NCBI GenBank assembly: GCA_035495815.1
Contig: DATJFH010000013.1
Coordinates: 1-54,759 of the forward strand
DNA length: 54,759 nucleotides
Origin: DATJFH01 sp035495815
GTDB lineage: Bacteria; Acidobacteriota; Terriglobia; Bryobacterales; Bryobacteraceae
Direction: 5' to 3'
Part shown: piece by piece, positions 28,850 to 38,079 of the stretch
Numbering within the stretch: the stretch's first letter is position 1
How the letters are laid out: each line of letters opens with the position of its first letter
Translations under genes and position numbers: made by a program
The notes under the pieces: generated by a model
What the model saw: the letters and a program-made list of their open reading frames with translations, nothing else
Database searches by the model: none
Told to the model about the DNA's origin: nothing

Positions 28850-29032
28850 CGCGCCACTTCATCTGCCTCTAAAGTATGCAATTGGTTTGCCGTTAACTAA
28901 GTTACTGAAAGCACATTGTTCGGCAGGAACCGGAGCCGGATTTACACTACTTTGGACAGCAAAAGTTACCGTGCCGCGCACATTCCGACCGTGTCATTCT
29001 GACTTGCTGACTTGCCGTCCGATCGGGCTATG

Positions 29033-29977
29033 ATGAGAGATTGTATGTCGTCAGGACTCGTCCCGGGCAGGCCCGGGCTGCGAATCGCGCAGGTCTTTCT
29101 GTTATGGGTCGCCCTCACCGGCTGTTCGGTGAAGAAATTCGCCATCAACAAGGTGGGGGACGCTTTATCCGGCAGCGGAACCTCCTTCTCCTCCGACGAC
29201 GACCCGGAATTCATCCAAAGCGCCGTTCCGTTCAGCCTCAAATTGATCGAAAGCCTGCTGGCCGAGAGTCCCAACCACCGTGGGATGCTGCTCGCGGCCT
29301 CGAGCGGTTTTACCCAGTATGCCTATGCGTTCATCCAGCAGGAGGCGGACGAAGCCGAGGACAAGGACCTCGATCGGGCCACCTTCCTGCGGGGGCGCGC
29401 CCGGCGGATGTATCTACGGGCCCGTAATTACGGAGTGCGCGGCCTGGAGGTAAAGCATCCCGGGTTCGACGCCGCCCTGCGCAAGTCGCCTAAAGAGACG
29501 GTACAGGCAGCCGCCAGATCGGAGGTCGCGCTGCTCTACTGGACGGCGGCTTCGTGGGGATCGGCGATCTCGCTTTCGAAGGACCAGCCGGCCCTCATCG
29601 CGGAGCAGCCGGTTGTGGAAGCGCTCATCGATCGCGCCTTCGAACTCGATCCGGATTTCGATCACGGCGCGATCCACTCGTTTCTCATCAACTACGAGCA
29701 GAGCCGTCCGGGCGGAGCGGCGGGCGCCGAGGACCGGTCGCGAAAGCACTTCGAGCGCGCCCTGGAGCTTTCCGGAGGGTTTCAGGCTGCCCCGCTGGTC
29801 AGCCTGGCGGAAAATGTATCGCAGCCCAGGCAGAACCGGAAAGAGTTCGAGTCCCTGCTCAACCGCGCGCTGGCGGTGGATGTGAATGCCAAGCCCGAAA
29901 ACAGGCTGGCCAACCTCGTGATGCAACGCCGCGCACGCTGGCTGCTCTCCCGGGCCGGTCAACTGTTTGCGGAATAA
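29033..29977 (+). CDS. TatT lipoprotein of a TPR-associated TRAP transporter
   Basis: The 314-residue protein has a lipoprotein signal (hydrophobic VFLLWVALTG followed by Cys), so it is anchored to a membrane and faces the periplasm. The rest is helical and matches the TatT family: LIESLLAESPNHRGMLLAAS, FTQYAYAFIQQEADEAED, SPKETVQAA, LLYWTAASWGSAISL and a C-terminal TPR-like FERALELSGG. In the characterised Treponema pallidum system TatT forms trimers that bind the substrate protein TatP. The next genes are exactly that partner and the permease, so the function is firm by context. Possible starts are 29030, 29033 and 29045; 29033 is chosen, and the one at 29045 has a GAGAG sequence upstream. 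Confidence 0.9.
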   Translation: MRDCMSSGLVPGRPGLRIAQVFLLWVALTGCSVKKFAINKVGDALSGSGTSFSSDDDPEFIQSAVPFSLKLIESLLAESPNHRGMLLAASSGFTQYAYAFIQQEADEAEDKDLDRATFLRGRARRMYLRARNYGVRGLEVKHPGFDAALRKSPKETVQAAARSEVALLYWTAASWGSAISLSKDQPALIAEQPVVEALIDRAFELDPDFDHGAIHSFLINYEQSRPGGAAGAEDRSRKHFERALELSGGFQAAPLVSLAENVSQPRQNRKEFESLLNRALAVDVNAKPENRLANLVMQRRARWLLSRAGQLFAE

Positions 29978-29983
29978 AAGATT

Positions 29984-30976
29984 ATGATCCTCAGAATCGC
30001 TCTGTTCCTTGCGTTATCCTTTCATCTGGCTGCCGCCGGACCGGTGTTGAAACTGGCCACGGCCGCCCCACGCGGCACATCGCTTCACCAGGCCCTGCTC
30101 GAAATGCGTCAAAAATGGCAACAGGCGCCTGGCGGCGGCGCGTCGTTAACCATCTATACGGACGGCACCCAGGGAGGAGAAGCGGCCGTCGTCAGCCGGA
30201 TGAAACATGACCAGCTGCAGGCTGCCATGCTGAGCGTGGTGGGACTGGCCGAGATCGATCCTTCGGTGGGCGCGCTGCAGTATATGCCGATGATGTTCCG
30301 CACGCTCGAGGAGGTCGATTATGTCCGCGACAAGATTGCGCCGACACTCGAGAAGCGCCTGCTGGCCAAGAATTTCGTGGTGCTTTTCTGGGGCGACGCG
30401 GGCTGGGTGCGCTTTTTCTCGAAGGAGCCGGGCCGCGTGCCGGCCGATTTCAAGAAGATGAAATTATTCACCTGGTCCGGAGACAGCTACCAGACGGATC
30501 TGATGAAGGCCGCCGGGTACCAGCCCGTCCCGCTCGAGATCAACGATATTCTTCCGGGTCTCCAGAACGGGCTCATCACGGCCGTGGCGCAGCCTCCCTT
30601 TTTTGCTCTGGCGGGACAGATGTACAGGCCCGCGCCGTACATGCTGGAATTGAACTGGGTACCGCTCGTGGGGGCCACGGTACTCACCAAGAAATCGTGG
30701 GATGCGATTCCGGCGGACGCGCGGGAGCCGATGTTGAAGGCGGCCAGGGACGCCGGGGCCCGCATCCGGGCCAGGAGCCGCGCCGAAAGCAACGAGTCGG
30801 TGGACACGATGAAGAAGAATGGTTTGAAGGTACAGGCCGTAACACCGGACATCGAAGCCGAGTGGCGCAAGCTGGCCGAAGAGGTCTATCCGAAAATCCG
30901 CGGGAAGATGGTGCCGGCCGATATCTTCGACGAGGTGCTGCGGCATCTCAAGGAATATCGAAAAGGCAAATCGTGA
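29984..30976 (+). CDS. TRAP transporter substrate-binding protein (DctP/TatP type)
   Basis: The 330-residue protein starts with a signal peptide (MILRIALFLALSFHLAAA). It has the DctP-type layout: LKLATAAPRGTSLHQALLEM, IYTDGTQGGEAAVVSRMKHDQLQAAM, FRTLEEVDYVRDKI, and a conserved Arg/Thr-Trp region in MKLFTWSGDSYQTDLMKAAG. It then has LPGLQNGLITAVAQPP and a long C-terminal helix. It captures an organic solute in the periplasm and hands it to the permease. It lies 6 bp after tatT and overlaps the permease start by 4 bp, so the three genes form one operon. The ligand (organic acid, lipid or other hydrophobic solute) cannot be predicted. Confidence 0.93.
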   Translation: MILRIALFLALSFHLAAAGPVLKLATAAPRGTSLHQALLEMRQKWQQAPGGGASLTIYTDGTQGGEAAVVSRMKHDQLQAAMLSVVGLAEIDPSVGALQYMPMMFRTLEEVDYVRDKIAPTLEKRLLAKNFVVLFWGDAGWVRFFSKEPGRVPADFKKMKLFTWSGDSYQTDLMKAAGYQPVPLEINDILPGLQNGLITAVAQPPFFALAGQMYRPAPYMLELNWVPLVGATVLTKKSWDAIPADAREPMLKAARDAGARIRARSRAESNESVDTMKKNGLKVQAVTPDIEAEWRKLAEEVYPKIRGKMVPADIFDEVLRHLKEYRKGKS

Positions 30977-32757
30977 GGGAGGGACGGCTGGCGGGAGCTG
31001 AAAACGTCATCGTCGCCTGCGCCCTCGGGGCTATGGTTCTGTTGCCGCTGGCGGAGGCGACGCTGCGCAAGTTCCTGCAAACCGGAATTTCCGGCGCGAC
31101 TTCCCTGGAGCAGCATCTTACGCTGATCGTCGGCATGCTGGGCGGGGCTCTGGCCGCCCGCGACAACCGGCTGCTCAGCCTGTCCACGCTGGGAGGTCAG
31201 CTGCCGCCGGCGTGGCGGCGGGCGGGCTCCATCCTCAGCGCGGCGGTGGCCGCGGCGGTGACCGGATATCTGTGCGTGGCCGGCTACCAGTTCGTGGTGA
31301 TCGAGAGCGATTCCGGGCACACTCTCGTCTACGGCCTGCCGCTGTGGATGGTGCAGGCGCTGATACCGCTCGGCTTCGCCCTGATCATGGCCCGCATTGT
31401 CGGCCATTCGGCCGAGACCTGGAAGGGCCGCGCAATTACCACGGCGCTCACCGCGGCGATGATGCTCCTCTGCATGAAGTTTTCGCTCTCCATGGCGGCG
31501 TTGATTCTGCTGGGAGCCGCCAGCCTGTTTGGAGTGCCCGCTTTCGTCACCATGGGCGGACTGGCGCTGATTCTGTTCTGGAGGGTGGGTGAGCCGATCG
31601 GCTCGGTGCCCATCGACCACTATTCGCTGGTCACCAATCCCACCCTGCCGACCATGCCGCTGTTCACGCTGGCGGGTTATTTCCTGGCGGAAGGCGGCGC
31701 CCCCAAGCGGATGATCCGGGTATTCGGCGCGGTGTTCGGATCGCTGCGCGGCGGAGCGGCCCTGGTCACGGCCGTGGCCTGCGCCTTCTTCACTTCCTTC
31801 ACCGGGGGCTCCGGCGTCACCATTCTGGCGCTGGGCGGACTGCTCATGCCGGTGCTGCTCGCCCAACGCTACTCCGAACGCGACGCCCTGGGCCTGATCA
31901 CGGGAGCCGGATCGCTCGGTTTGCTCTTTCCTCCCTGCCTCCCGCTCATCCTCTACGCCATCGTCGCCAACGTCGAGATCAAGGCGATGTTCCTCGGCGG
32001 CCTGCTCCCCGGAACGGTAATGTTGATCGCCACCGCCGCCTGGGGTGTGTTCATCCAGAAACCGGCAGCCCTCGGCAGCCGTTCCTTCGACTGGAAAGAA
32101 GCCGGCGCCGCCCTCTGGGAGGCGAAATGGGAGCTGCTGCTGCCAGTGGTGGCGCTGGTCACCTTGTTCGGAGGCTTCGCCACGCCGGTGGAAGCCGCGG
32201 CGGCCACGGCCTTTTATGCATTCCTCATTGAAACGGTTTTCTATCGCGACCTGAACCTGAGCAAGGACATCCCACGGGTCATGTCCGAATGCGGACTGCT
32301 GATCGGCGGCGTCCTGCTGATTCTGGGGGTGGCGCTGGGATTCACCAATTACCTGATCACGAGCGAAGTCACCACCCGCGCGGCGGAATGGACTACCTCC
32401 ACCATCAAGTCCCCGCTGGTCTTTCTGCTGGTTCTCAATTTCTTCCTGCTGATCGTGGGCTGCCTGATGGACATCTATTCAGCGATCGTGGTGCAGGTCC
32501 CGATCCTGGCGCCGATCGGTAAAGCTTTCGGTATCGATCCGATCCATCTGGGAATCGTGTTCCTGGCCAACCTGGAGCTGGGCTACCTGACGCCGCCGGT
32601 CGGGCTGAACCTGTTCCTGTCGTCATATCGCTTCAACAAGCCCCTGCCGGAGGTGATCCGGTCGGTCGGTCCGATCGTGCTGGTGCTGGGGATAGGGGTG
32701 CTGGTGATCACCTACGTCCCGTGGCTGACTACGGCTCTCCCCCGCTGGCTACGATAA
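30973..32757 (+). CDS. Fused DctQ-DctM TRAP permease
   Basis: The 594-residue membrane protein joins the small DctQ-like subunit (about residues 1-150, four spans, with SLEQHLTLIVGMLGGALAAR) to the large DctM subunit (about 165-590). DctM landmarks include LPTMPLFTLAGYFLAEGG, FFTSFTGGSGVTILALGGLL, GAGSLGLLFPPCLPLILYAI and the Na+-dependent elevator core near LELGYLTPPVGLNLFLSS. The start is GTG at 30973, inside the TGA of the binding-protein gene (GTGA), so translation is coupled. The protein imports solute with Na+. The fusion is known in several TRAP families, including TPR-associated systems. Confidence 0.94.
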   Translation: MREGRLAGAENVIVACALGAMVLLPLAEATLRKFLQTGISGATSLEQHLTLIVGMLGGALAARDNRLLSLSTLGGQLPPAWRRAGSILSAAVAAAVTGYLCVAGYQFVVIESDSGHTLVYGLPLWMVQALIPLGFALIMARIVGHSAETWKGRAITTALTAAMMLLCMKFSLSMAALILLGAASLFGVPAFVTMGGLALILFWRVGEPIGSVPIDHYSLVTNPTLPTMPLFTLAGYFLAEGGAPKRMIRVFGAVFGSLRGGAALVTAVACAFFTSFTGGSGVTILALGGLLMPVLLAQRYSERDALGLITGAGSLGLLFPPCLPLILYAIVANVEIKAMFLGGLLPGTVMLIATAAWGVFIQKPAALGSRSFDWKEAGAALWEAKWELLLPVVALVTLFGGFATPVEAAAATAFYAFLIETVFYRDLNLSKDIPRVMSECGLLIGGVLLILGVALGFTNYLITSEVTTRAAEWTTSTIKSPLVFLLVLNFFLLIVGCLMDIYSAIVVQVPILAPIGKAFGIDPIHLGIVFLANLELGYLTPPVGLNLFLSSYRFNKPLPEVIRSVGPIVLVLGIGVLVITYVPWLTTALPRWLR

Positions 32758-32775
32758 CCGGGAAAGCAGCGCACG

Positions 32776-32800
32776 CGGGCATGCGTTTTTCGTCTGCCCG
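32776..32800. terminator. Hairpin between converging TRAP and TonB-receptor genes
   Basis: CGGGCA (32776-32781) pairs with TGCCCG (32795-32800) around a loop that contains a T5 run. It lies between two converging genes 60 bp apart and could terminate transcription from both sides. No T-tract follows the stem directly, so it is weak as a textbook intrinsic terminator. Confidence 0.35.
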
Positions 32801-32817
32801 GGCCGCGGCGAATTACT

Positions 32818-35800
32818 TTAAAAAACGAAGCGCGCGGAGCCTTGGACGGCCCGGTTGCCGCCAGCGGACCTGATCACTCCGAACGTGCTGGTCTGGCTCA
32901 TGTTCGTTCCGGGAGCGTCGAAGATCGGCGTGTTGGTGACGCTGGTGGCTTCCATCCGCACCTCGAGTTTGAAGCGCTCGCGGATGGGGAAGGCTTTGAA
33001 AACCGCCATATTCAGCGACCTTGTGCCAGGGGCGCGTAAATCGTCGAGGGCGGGCGGCTCCGGAGAGAGCGTGTACTGATCGGGGAGCGCGAGGAAAGCG
33101 CCGGTGTTGAAGTACGGGTTCAGAACATTGCCGCCCGCGTCCCGCTTGTCGCCGAGCCTCGACCCGACCGAACCGGTCAGCTTCGGGCTGACCAGCCGGA
33201 TGGGCCGGCCGTTGGCCTGGGTCACCGAGAGGGGGACGCCGCTGGCGAGCGTACCGAAACCGCTGACGGCCCAACCGCCCGCAGCCTGCCGCAGGACCAT
33301 GCTTTTGAAGCGGAAGGGCAGCTGATAGGTGAAGGCCAGCCGCATGACGTGCTTCTGGTCGTAAAGCGAGACGGCGCGGTAGTGGCGGGCGTTCACGATG
33401 CTGGTGGTGTTGTTGTCCATCAGCCGTGAAAACGTGTAGGCCCACAGCATGTTCAACCCGCCGCTCAAACGCTTGTCCGCTTTCATCTGCAGGGAATGGT
33501 ACAGAGCCTGGCCGGTGTTGAAGCCCTGCCCGGTGAGAGTGGTGAACTGCGGGAACATGGGCCAGAGACGGCTCTGGGTAATGGTGGCTCCGCGGCCGAG
33601 AGTCGAGGTGGCCGGGAACACGCCGAGGAACGGATTGGGGACGGCGTTATTTTCGGCGCGGCCCAGGGCCAGGAACCGGTCCGGCTTCTCGTTGAGATTG
33701 AAGTTCTCGATCTGGCGCAGGTTGTGCATCCCCATGTAGGCGATTTCGAAAACGATCCGGGCGGGCAACTGCCGCTGAACGCTCAACTGCCACTGCTGGT
33801 TATATGGATTCACGCGCTTGTCGTCGAAGAAGCTCAAGGTATCGCCGACCTGGGCCAGCAGGCCGACCGAGTTTCCGACGGGCTGAATCAGCCCGGCAGG
33901 GTAAGGATTGGCCAGAGTGGCGGCGATGGTCGCGCCGTTATCGATGGAGCCGACAAACGGGGTGACCGCGTTGAATACGTTGACGGCCCCGAAGAAGCTG
34001 GTGGTCAGAGCAATGGTGGAATAGAAAATTCCGTAGCCGCCGCGGATCACCGTATTCTGCGAGGGGCTGTAGGCGAAGCCCACGCGAGGTCCGAAATTGT
34101 TCTTGTCGGCATCGATCGAGCGCGGATTGCCGTTGATGCCGGCGAACAGGATGCCGCCGCGAAGGTCGAGTCCGGGAACCTTGACCGGGAGGGTCGCATC
34201 GCGGTCGAATTTATAACTGTTGCGGTCGTACCGCTCCTTGTAGGGAGTCTCCAGCTCATAGCGGAGTCCGAGGTTCAGAGTAAACCGCGGGGTCACTTTC
34301 CAGTCGTTTTGGACGAACAGGCCCAGGTAGTTGTTCTGAATCGAAGTGGCGGTGTTGTAGCCGAAATTGCCGGAATCGGCGCCGCCCAGAAGCAGGGAAG
34401 CCATACCCGACCCGGAGGTATTGGCGGCCGTGCGGTTGAACGGATCGGATTGAGTGAAAGTAGGTCCCACGACGAAGGATCCGGTAGCGTTGGCGCCCGG
34501 GGCGACGGAGTTGGCGCGGCTCAGCCGGTAATCGGCGCCGAACTTGGTGGAGTGGCGGCCGCTGAGCTTGGTCCAGGTGGTGATGCCGGTGTAGACCATT
34601 TCGCGCGAGAAGGATTTACTGGAGCCGATGCCCGCGAGATTTTCGCCCAGATCGAAGGTAGACCATCCGCGCACGGCCTGGTTGTTGGCGATGACGTCGG
34701 GGACCAGCAGATCTTTCGGGTCGGCTCCCACGGCGCCGCCCTGCGTATCGCTGGTGTAGCTCAGAGCGCCCAGGCGGATGGATCCGACCAGGGTAGGGGA
34801 GAGCACGAAGGTATCGTCCACGCTGAAGTTGACGCGATGACGGACGAGGCTGCCGAGGTCGGTGGCTCCGGGGTAGGAAAAGATGCCGGGAAACAGATCG
34901 TCGGCGATCTGAAAGCGGTTTAGGATTCCGATCCGGCCGGAGAGCCGTTGACGGTCGCTGAGGATGTGATCGATACGGGCGCCGACCTGTCGTTGATCCA
35001 CCGTATAGGTCTTGCTCTCCGCCCAGTTCAAGGCCGCCAATTGGACCGCGCCGGTCTGCTGGTTGGGGAGCGGGAGCTTGCCGAGTACGGCGGCGCCGAT
35101 GGGACTGATGCGCGAGGCGGGAATCCGGTTACCGGCGAATGCCTGGCGGGTGGCGGTGCTGCCGGAGACAACCGTGGTGGAGGGATCGTAGATGGCGAAT
35201 GCCCCGCCTACACGGTTGAGCGTCTGCGAGAAATCGCCCTGCCGTTCGGCAGCGGTGGGGACGCGGGCCTGCCCGGTCAGCTCGCGGGGATCGTGATCGC
35301 GCTCGAGGGAGGTGGAGAAAAAAGTCCGGTTGCGGCCGTTGTACAGTTTCGGAATCAGGATGGGACCGCCCACGGTATAGCCCCACTGATGGTATTCCAC
35401 GGGAGGCTTGTCCAGGCCTAGCCGGTTGTTGGTCCAGCTGTTGGCGTTCAAGTCGCGCCAGCGCTTATAGCCATAGACCGCGCCGTGCAGTTCGTTGGTT
35501 CCGCCGCGAGTGGTGATGCTCAGGGCGCCGGCGTTGGAGTGGCCGAGGCTGGCGTCGAACATGGTCGTGTGGACTTTCACTTCCTCTACCGAATCCACCG
35601 ACGGGATGTAGCCGATGGTGCCGCTGCCGGTGGTATTGGGCATGCCGTCCACGATGACGTCGTTCTTGCCCTGCCCGCTGCCTCCGCCGGCGATGGAGAA
35701 GTTCGCCTGGGCGCTGCTGGTGTAGGTGCCGGTGTCTCCGGTGACGCCGGGCGCGAGCGACCGCAGATTCACTACATTGCGGCTAAGCGAAACCGACACC

Positions 35801-36225
35801 ATGCCGACGTAAGCGTTGTCGATCACCTGTCCCAGTTCGGCATTGGCCAGGTTCAAGGCAGGCGCGGACGCGGTAACGGTGACCGACTCGGACGCGGCGC
35901 CGACATCGAGCGTGAGATCCAGCGTAATCTGCTGGCTGGTGGAGACGCGGACGCCCTGCCGCTCCAGCTTCTTGAATCCCGCGTGCTCCACTTCCACCAC
36001 GTAGCTACCGGGCAGCAAGAAGGGGATCTGGTAGTTACCGGTCTCGTTGGAAGTGGTGCTGACGAGAGCATTGGTGTCCACGTTTCGGGCCCTCACCATT
36101 GCGCCGGCGATGATGGCGCCGCTGCTGTCGGTAATGCGTCCCAGTATGGAGCCCCGGAACTCCTGCCCGAAAACAGCGGTGGAACAGAGAAGTGCAACGA
36201 TGGTTAGCGCGCGTTTTGAGAACAT
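32818..36225 (-). CDS. Oar-like TonB-dependent receptor with carboxypeptidase-regulatory-like domain
   Basis: The 1135-residue protein has a signal peptide (MFSKRALTIVALLCSTAVFG). A carboxypeptidase-regulatory-like beta domain follows (about 25-110: GRITDSSGAIIAGAMVRARN, GNYQIPFLLPGSYVVEVEHAGF). It then has a plug domain (about 130-240: VVNLRSLAPGVTGD) and a long C-terminal beta-barrel ending in VQGSARFVF. This is the Oar/SusC-distant type that is greatly expanded in Acidobacteria and probably takes up large organic compounds through TonB. The frame also opens at a GTG five codons upstream, but the methionine at 36225 starts the signal peptide. Its 5' side contains a run of eight C on the + strand, a possible slippage point. 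No substrate lipoprotein or hydrolase is adjacent. Confidence 0.93.
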   Translation of the reverse strand: MFSKRALTIVALLCSTAVFGQEFRGSILGRITDSSGAIIAGAMVRARNVDTNALVSTTSNETGNYQIPFLLPGSYVVEVEHAGFKKLERQGVRVSTSQQITLDLTLDVGAASESVTVTASAPALNLANAELGQVIDNAYVGMVSVSLSRNVVNLRSLAPGVTGDTGTYTSSAQANFSIAGGGSGQGKNDVIVDGMPNTTGSGTIGYIPSVDSVEEVKVHTTMFDASLGHSNAGALSITTRGGTNELHGAVYGYKRWRDLNANSWTNNRLGLDKPPVEYHQWGYTVGGPILIPKLYNGRNRTFFSTSLERDHDPRELTGQARVPTAAERQGDFSQTLNRVGGAFAIYDPSTTVVSGSTATRQAFAGNRIPASRISPIGAAVLGKLPLPNQQTGAVQLAALNWAESKTYTVDQRQVGARIDHILSDRQRLSGRIGILNRFQIADDLFPGIFSYPGATDLGSLVRHRVNFSVDDTFVLSPTLVGSIRLGALSYTSDTQGGAVGADPKDLLVPDVIANNQAVRGWSTFDLGENLAGIGSSKSFSREMVYTGITTWTKLSGRHSTKFGADYRLSRANSVAPGANATGSFVVGPTFTQSDPFNRTAANTSGSGMASLLLGGADSGNFGYNTATSIQNNYLGLFVQNDWKVTPRFTLNLGLRYELETPYKERYDRNSYKFDRDATLPVKVPGLDLRGGILFAGINGNPRSIDADKNNFGPRVGFAYSPSQNTVIRGGYGIFYSTIALTTSFFGAVNVFNAVTPFVGSIDNGATIAATLANPYPAGLIQPVGNSVGLLAQVGDTLSFFDDKRVNPYNQQWQLSVQRQLPARIVFEIAYMGMHNLRQIENFNLNEKPDRFLALGRAENNAVPNPFLGVFPATSTLGRGATITQSRLWPMFPQFTTLTGQGFNTGQALYHSLQMKADKRLSGGLNMLWAYTFSRLMDNNTTSIVNARHYRAVSLYDQKHVMRLAFTYQLPFRFKSMVLRQAAGGWAVSGFGTLASGVPLSVTQANGRPIRLVSPKLTGSVGSRLGDKRDAGGNVLNPYFNTGAFLALPDQYTLSPEPPALDDLRAPGTRSLNMAVFKAFPIRERFKLEVRMEATSVTNTPIFDAPGTNMSQTSTFGVIRSAGGNRAVQGSARFVF

Positions 36226-36398
36226 GACCGCCCCCCCCACAGGAATTGAAAACTGTTTGGATTACTATACCAGGGGTTTCGGCTCCGGCACAACGCAGCG
36301 CGGGCATCTATCCTGCCGGCGGACAGCCATTCAGTCCAGCCGGCTGGGGAGGTTCACGAATCAGGGCTCCGGCAATCGGGTGTTTGCCGCGCCGGACC

Positions 36399-37958
36399 CT
36401 ACCGCAGCGACAGATTATAAGACCGATCCCAGAACGGCAGGTCGCCGATGGGGTCACCCGAGATTACGATCTCCACGCGGCGGTTTTCGACGCGCCCTTC
36501 GCTGCTGGCGTTGGAATAGAGCGGGCGCGTCGAGCCAAACCCGCGCGCGGCTACCGATTGCGCGGGCAGACCGCCCAGGAGCAGGGCGCCGCGGACTGCT
36601 TCCGCCCGGCGCGAGGCGAGCGCCTCGGTCGAGGGGCTGTCGGTGTGACCTTCGACTTCCACGCGCAGTCCCGGCTGGGCCTTGAGGAGGGCGGCGATTC
36701 GCGAGAGCTGGCCTGGCGCGGCGCCGCGCAGGGACGGACCGCTGAAATGGGCGTCGCTCACCGTGACCACCAGGCCGCGCGGAGTATCGCGAGTCGTCAG
36801 CATGCCGTTCAGCCGCTCGAGCAGCCGCATTCGCAGTTCGGCTTTGGGCCGCATGGCGCCTCGATCCACTTCACGTCTTGACGGCTGCGAAACCTCGGAC
36901 TGTGGACGAATCGACTGGGCCGCGGCGTGCGCCGCGCCGGCCCGGGCAGCAGCCGCCTCCGCTTCGGCGCGCTCTCGCGCGGCGCGCTCGGATTCGGCCT
37001 GGGCGCGGGCGGCTTCGGCTTCCGTTCTGGCGCGGGCGGCGTCCGCCTCGGCCTGAGTCCTGGCTTGCTGAGCGGCGGAAATTTCCGCCTGCGCACGGGA
37101 GATCTTCTCCTCCTGACTGCGCCGCTCGGCGATCACACGGGCGTCTTCCGCGGTCTGAGCCGCCTGCCGCGCGTTCTGGACCACCAGGCGCGATTCGGAT
37201 TTGCTCTGCTGCAGCCGTTCGGCCTCGTCGAGGAGTTGCTGCGCCTTGGCCATCGTGTTGGGAGCGTAGCGTTCGGCTGAAGCCGAGCGCGCGATGCCAA
37301 CCGCGTTCCGGGCCTGGTACAGTTCCGAGATGGCTTCGTACTGGCTCATCGAAACCTTCGGCGCGTTGGCAGCCGGGGAGACGGCGCCTTTCTGCCAGGT
37401 GTATTGCCCGCGTGGCATCAATTCGTAGCGGGCGTGGATCGGTTCGAACTTGCCCGTGGTGTCGGGCCGGACGGCGTTTTCGGCGACCACGACGTCGCTG
37501 GGCTGGCGGACGGCGGAATAAGGCTCGGCGGTGACGATGAGTCCGAAGGCCTGAAGGTCAGTGGTGACGCGCAGCTTCGCCTTGTCCGACGATCCGGGGA
37601 GAATCTCACCCAAATTGTGCGGCCGTCCCTCAGGCGTGATCGCCCACAGAACGTAAGTCAGATACTCGCGTCCGAAGCGCTGGGATTCTTCCACGTTCTC
37701 CAGTTTGAGTTCGATTTCCGTGCGTCCGCGCCGCGATTCGACGGTGGCGTCACCCTTGATTTTCGGCATGAGGACGGTGCCGTGGAAGTCGATTTTCGTG
37801 GGACCCGAACGGTACTGGTAATTGACGGCCTCGACGCTGCGCTGGATCACTGTCACCCGATAAATGGGGACCGTTTCGCTCTGTCGCGCCGGTGTCTGGC
37901 CGGTGGCCGGCAGGACGCATGCCGCAAGCAGAGCGCCACCCATAAAAGTTCGCATCAT
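36399..37958 (-). CDS. OmpA-family protein with Ala/Glu-rich coiled coil
   Basis: The 519-residue protein has a signal peptide (about 1-20, MMRTFMGGALLAACVLPATG) and a beta-rich N-terminal region (about 25-190). A long coiled coil (about 205-350), rich in Ala, Glu, Arg and Gln with many AEAxxARAEA-like turns, leads to a C-terminal OmpA peptidoglycan-binding domain (about 385-500). The latter has VEVEGHTDSPSTEALASRRA and ENRRVEIVI, the Asp and Arg that grip diaminopimelate. It would link the outer membrane to the cell wall. The start has AGGAGG six bases upstream, and a tandem ATGATG makes the precise Met ambiguous by one codon. An N-terminal extension in the open frame is unlikely. Confidence 0.88.
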   Translation of the reverse strand: MMRTFMGGALLAACVLPATGQTPARQSETVPIYRVTVIQRSVEAVNYQYRSGPTKIDFHGTVLMPKIKGDATVESRRGRTEIELKLENVEESQRFGREYLTYVLWAITPEGRPHNLGEILPGSSDKAKLRVTTDLQAFGLIVTAEPYSAVRQPSDVVVAENAVRPDTTGKFEPIHARYELMPRGQYTWQKGAVSPAANAPKVSMSQYEAISELYQARNAVGIARSASAERYAPNTMAKAQQLLDEAERLQQSKSESRLVVQNARQAAQTAEDARVIAERRSQEEKISRAQAEISAAQQARTQAEADAARARTEAEAARAQAESERAARERAEAEAAAARAGAAHAAAQSIRPQSEVSQPSRREVDRGAMRPKAELRMRLLERLNGMLTTRDTPRGLVVTVSDAHFSGPSLRGAAPGQLSRIAALLKAQPGLRVEVEGHTDSPSTEALASRRAEAVRGALLLGGLPAQSVAARGFGSTRPLYSNASSEGRVENRRVEIVISGDPIGDLPFWDRSYNLSLR

Positions 37959-38079
37959 CCACTGCCTCCTGTAAGTAGACTCAGAGCAATCGGATTTCCA
38001 AGGAGTTGGCATCTACTTTCCAGTTTTCCTGTACCCCTTGGGGAACAGGGATCGTCTGATACACTACGGACGGGTGCGG

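Noticed and set aside
36231..36240. Poly-C/G run upstream of the TonB receptor as a phase-variation switch
   Set aside because: The run of eight C lies outside the likely coding region (upstream of the Met at 36225). It could matter only for an alternative GTG start, so there is no firm case.
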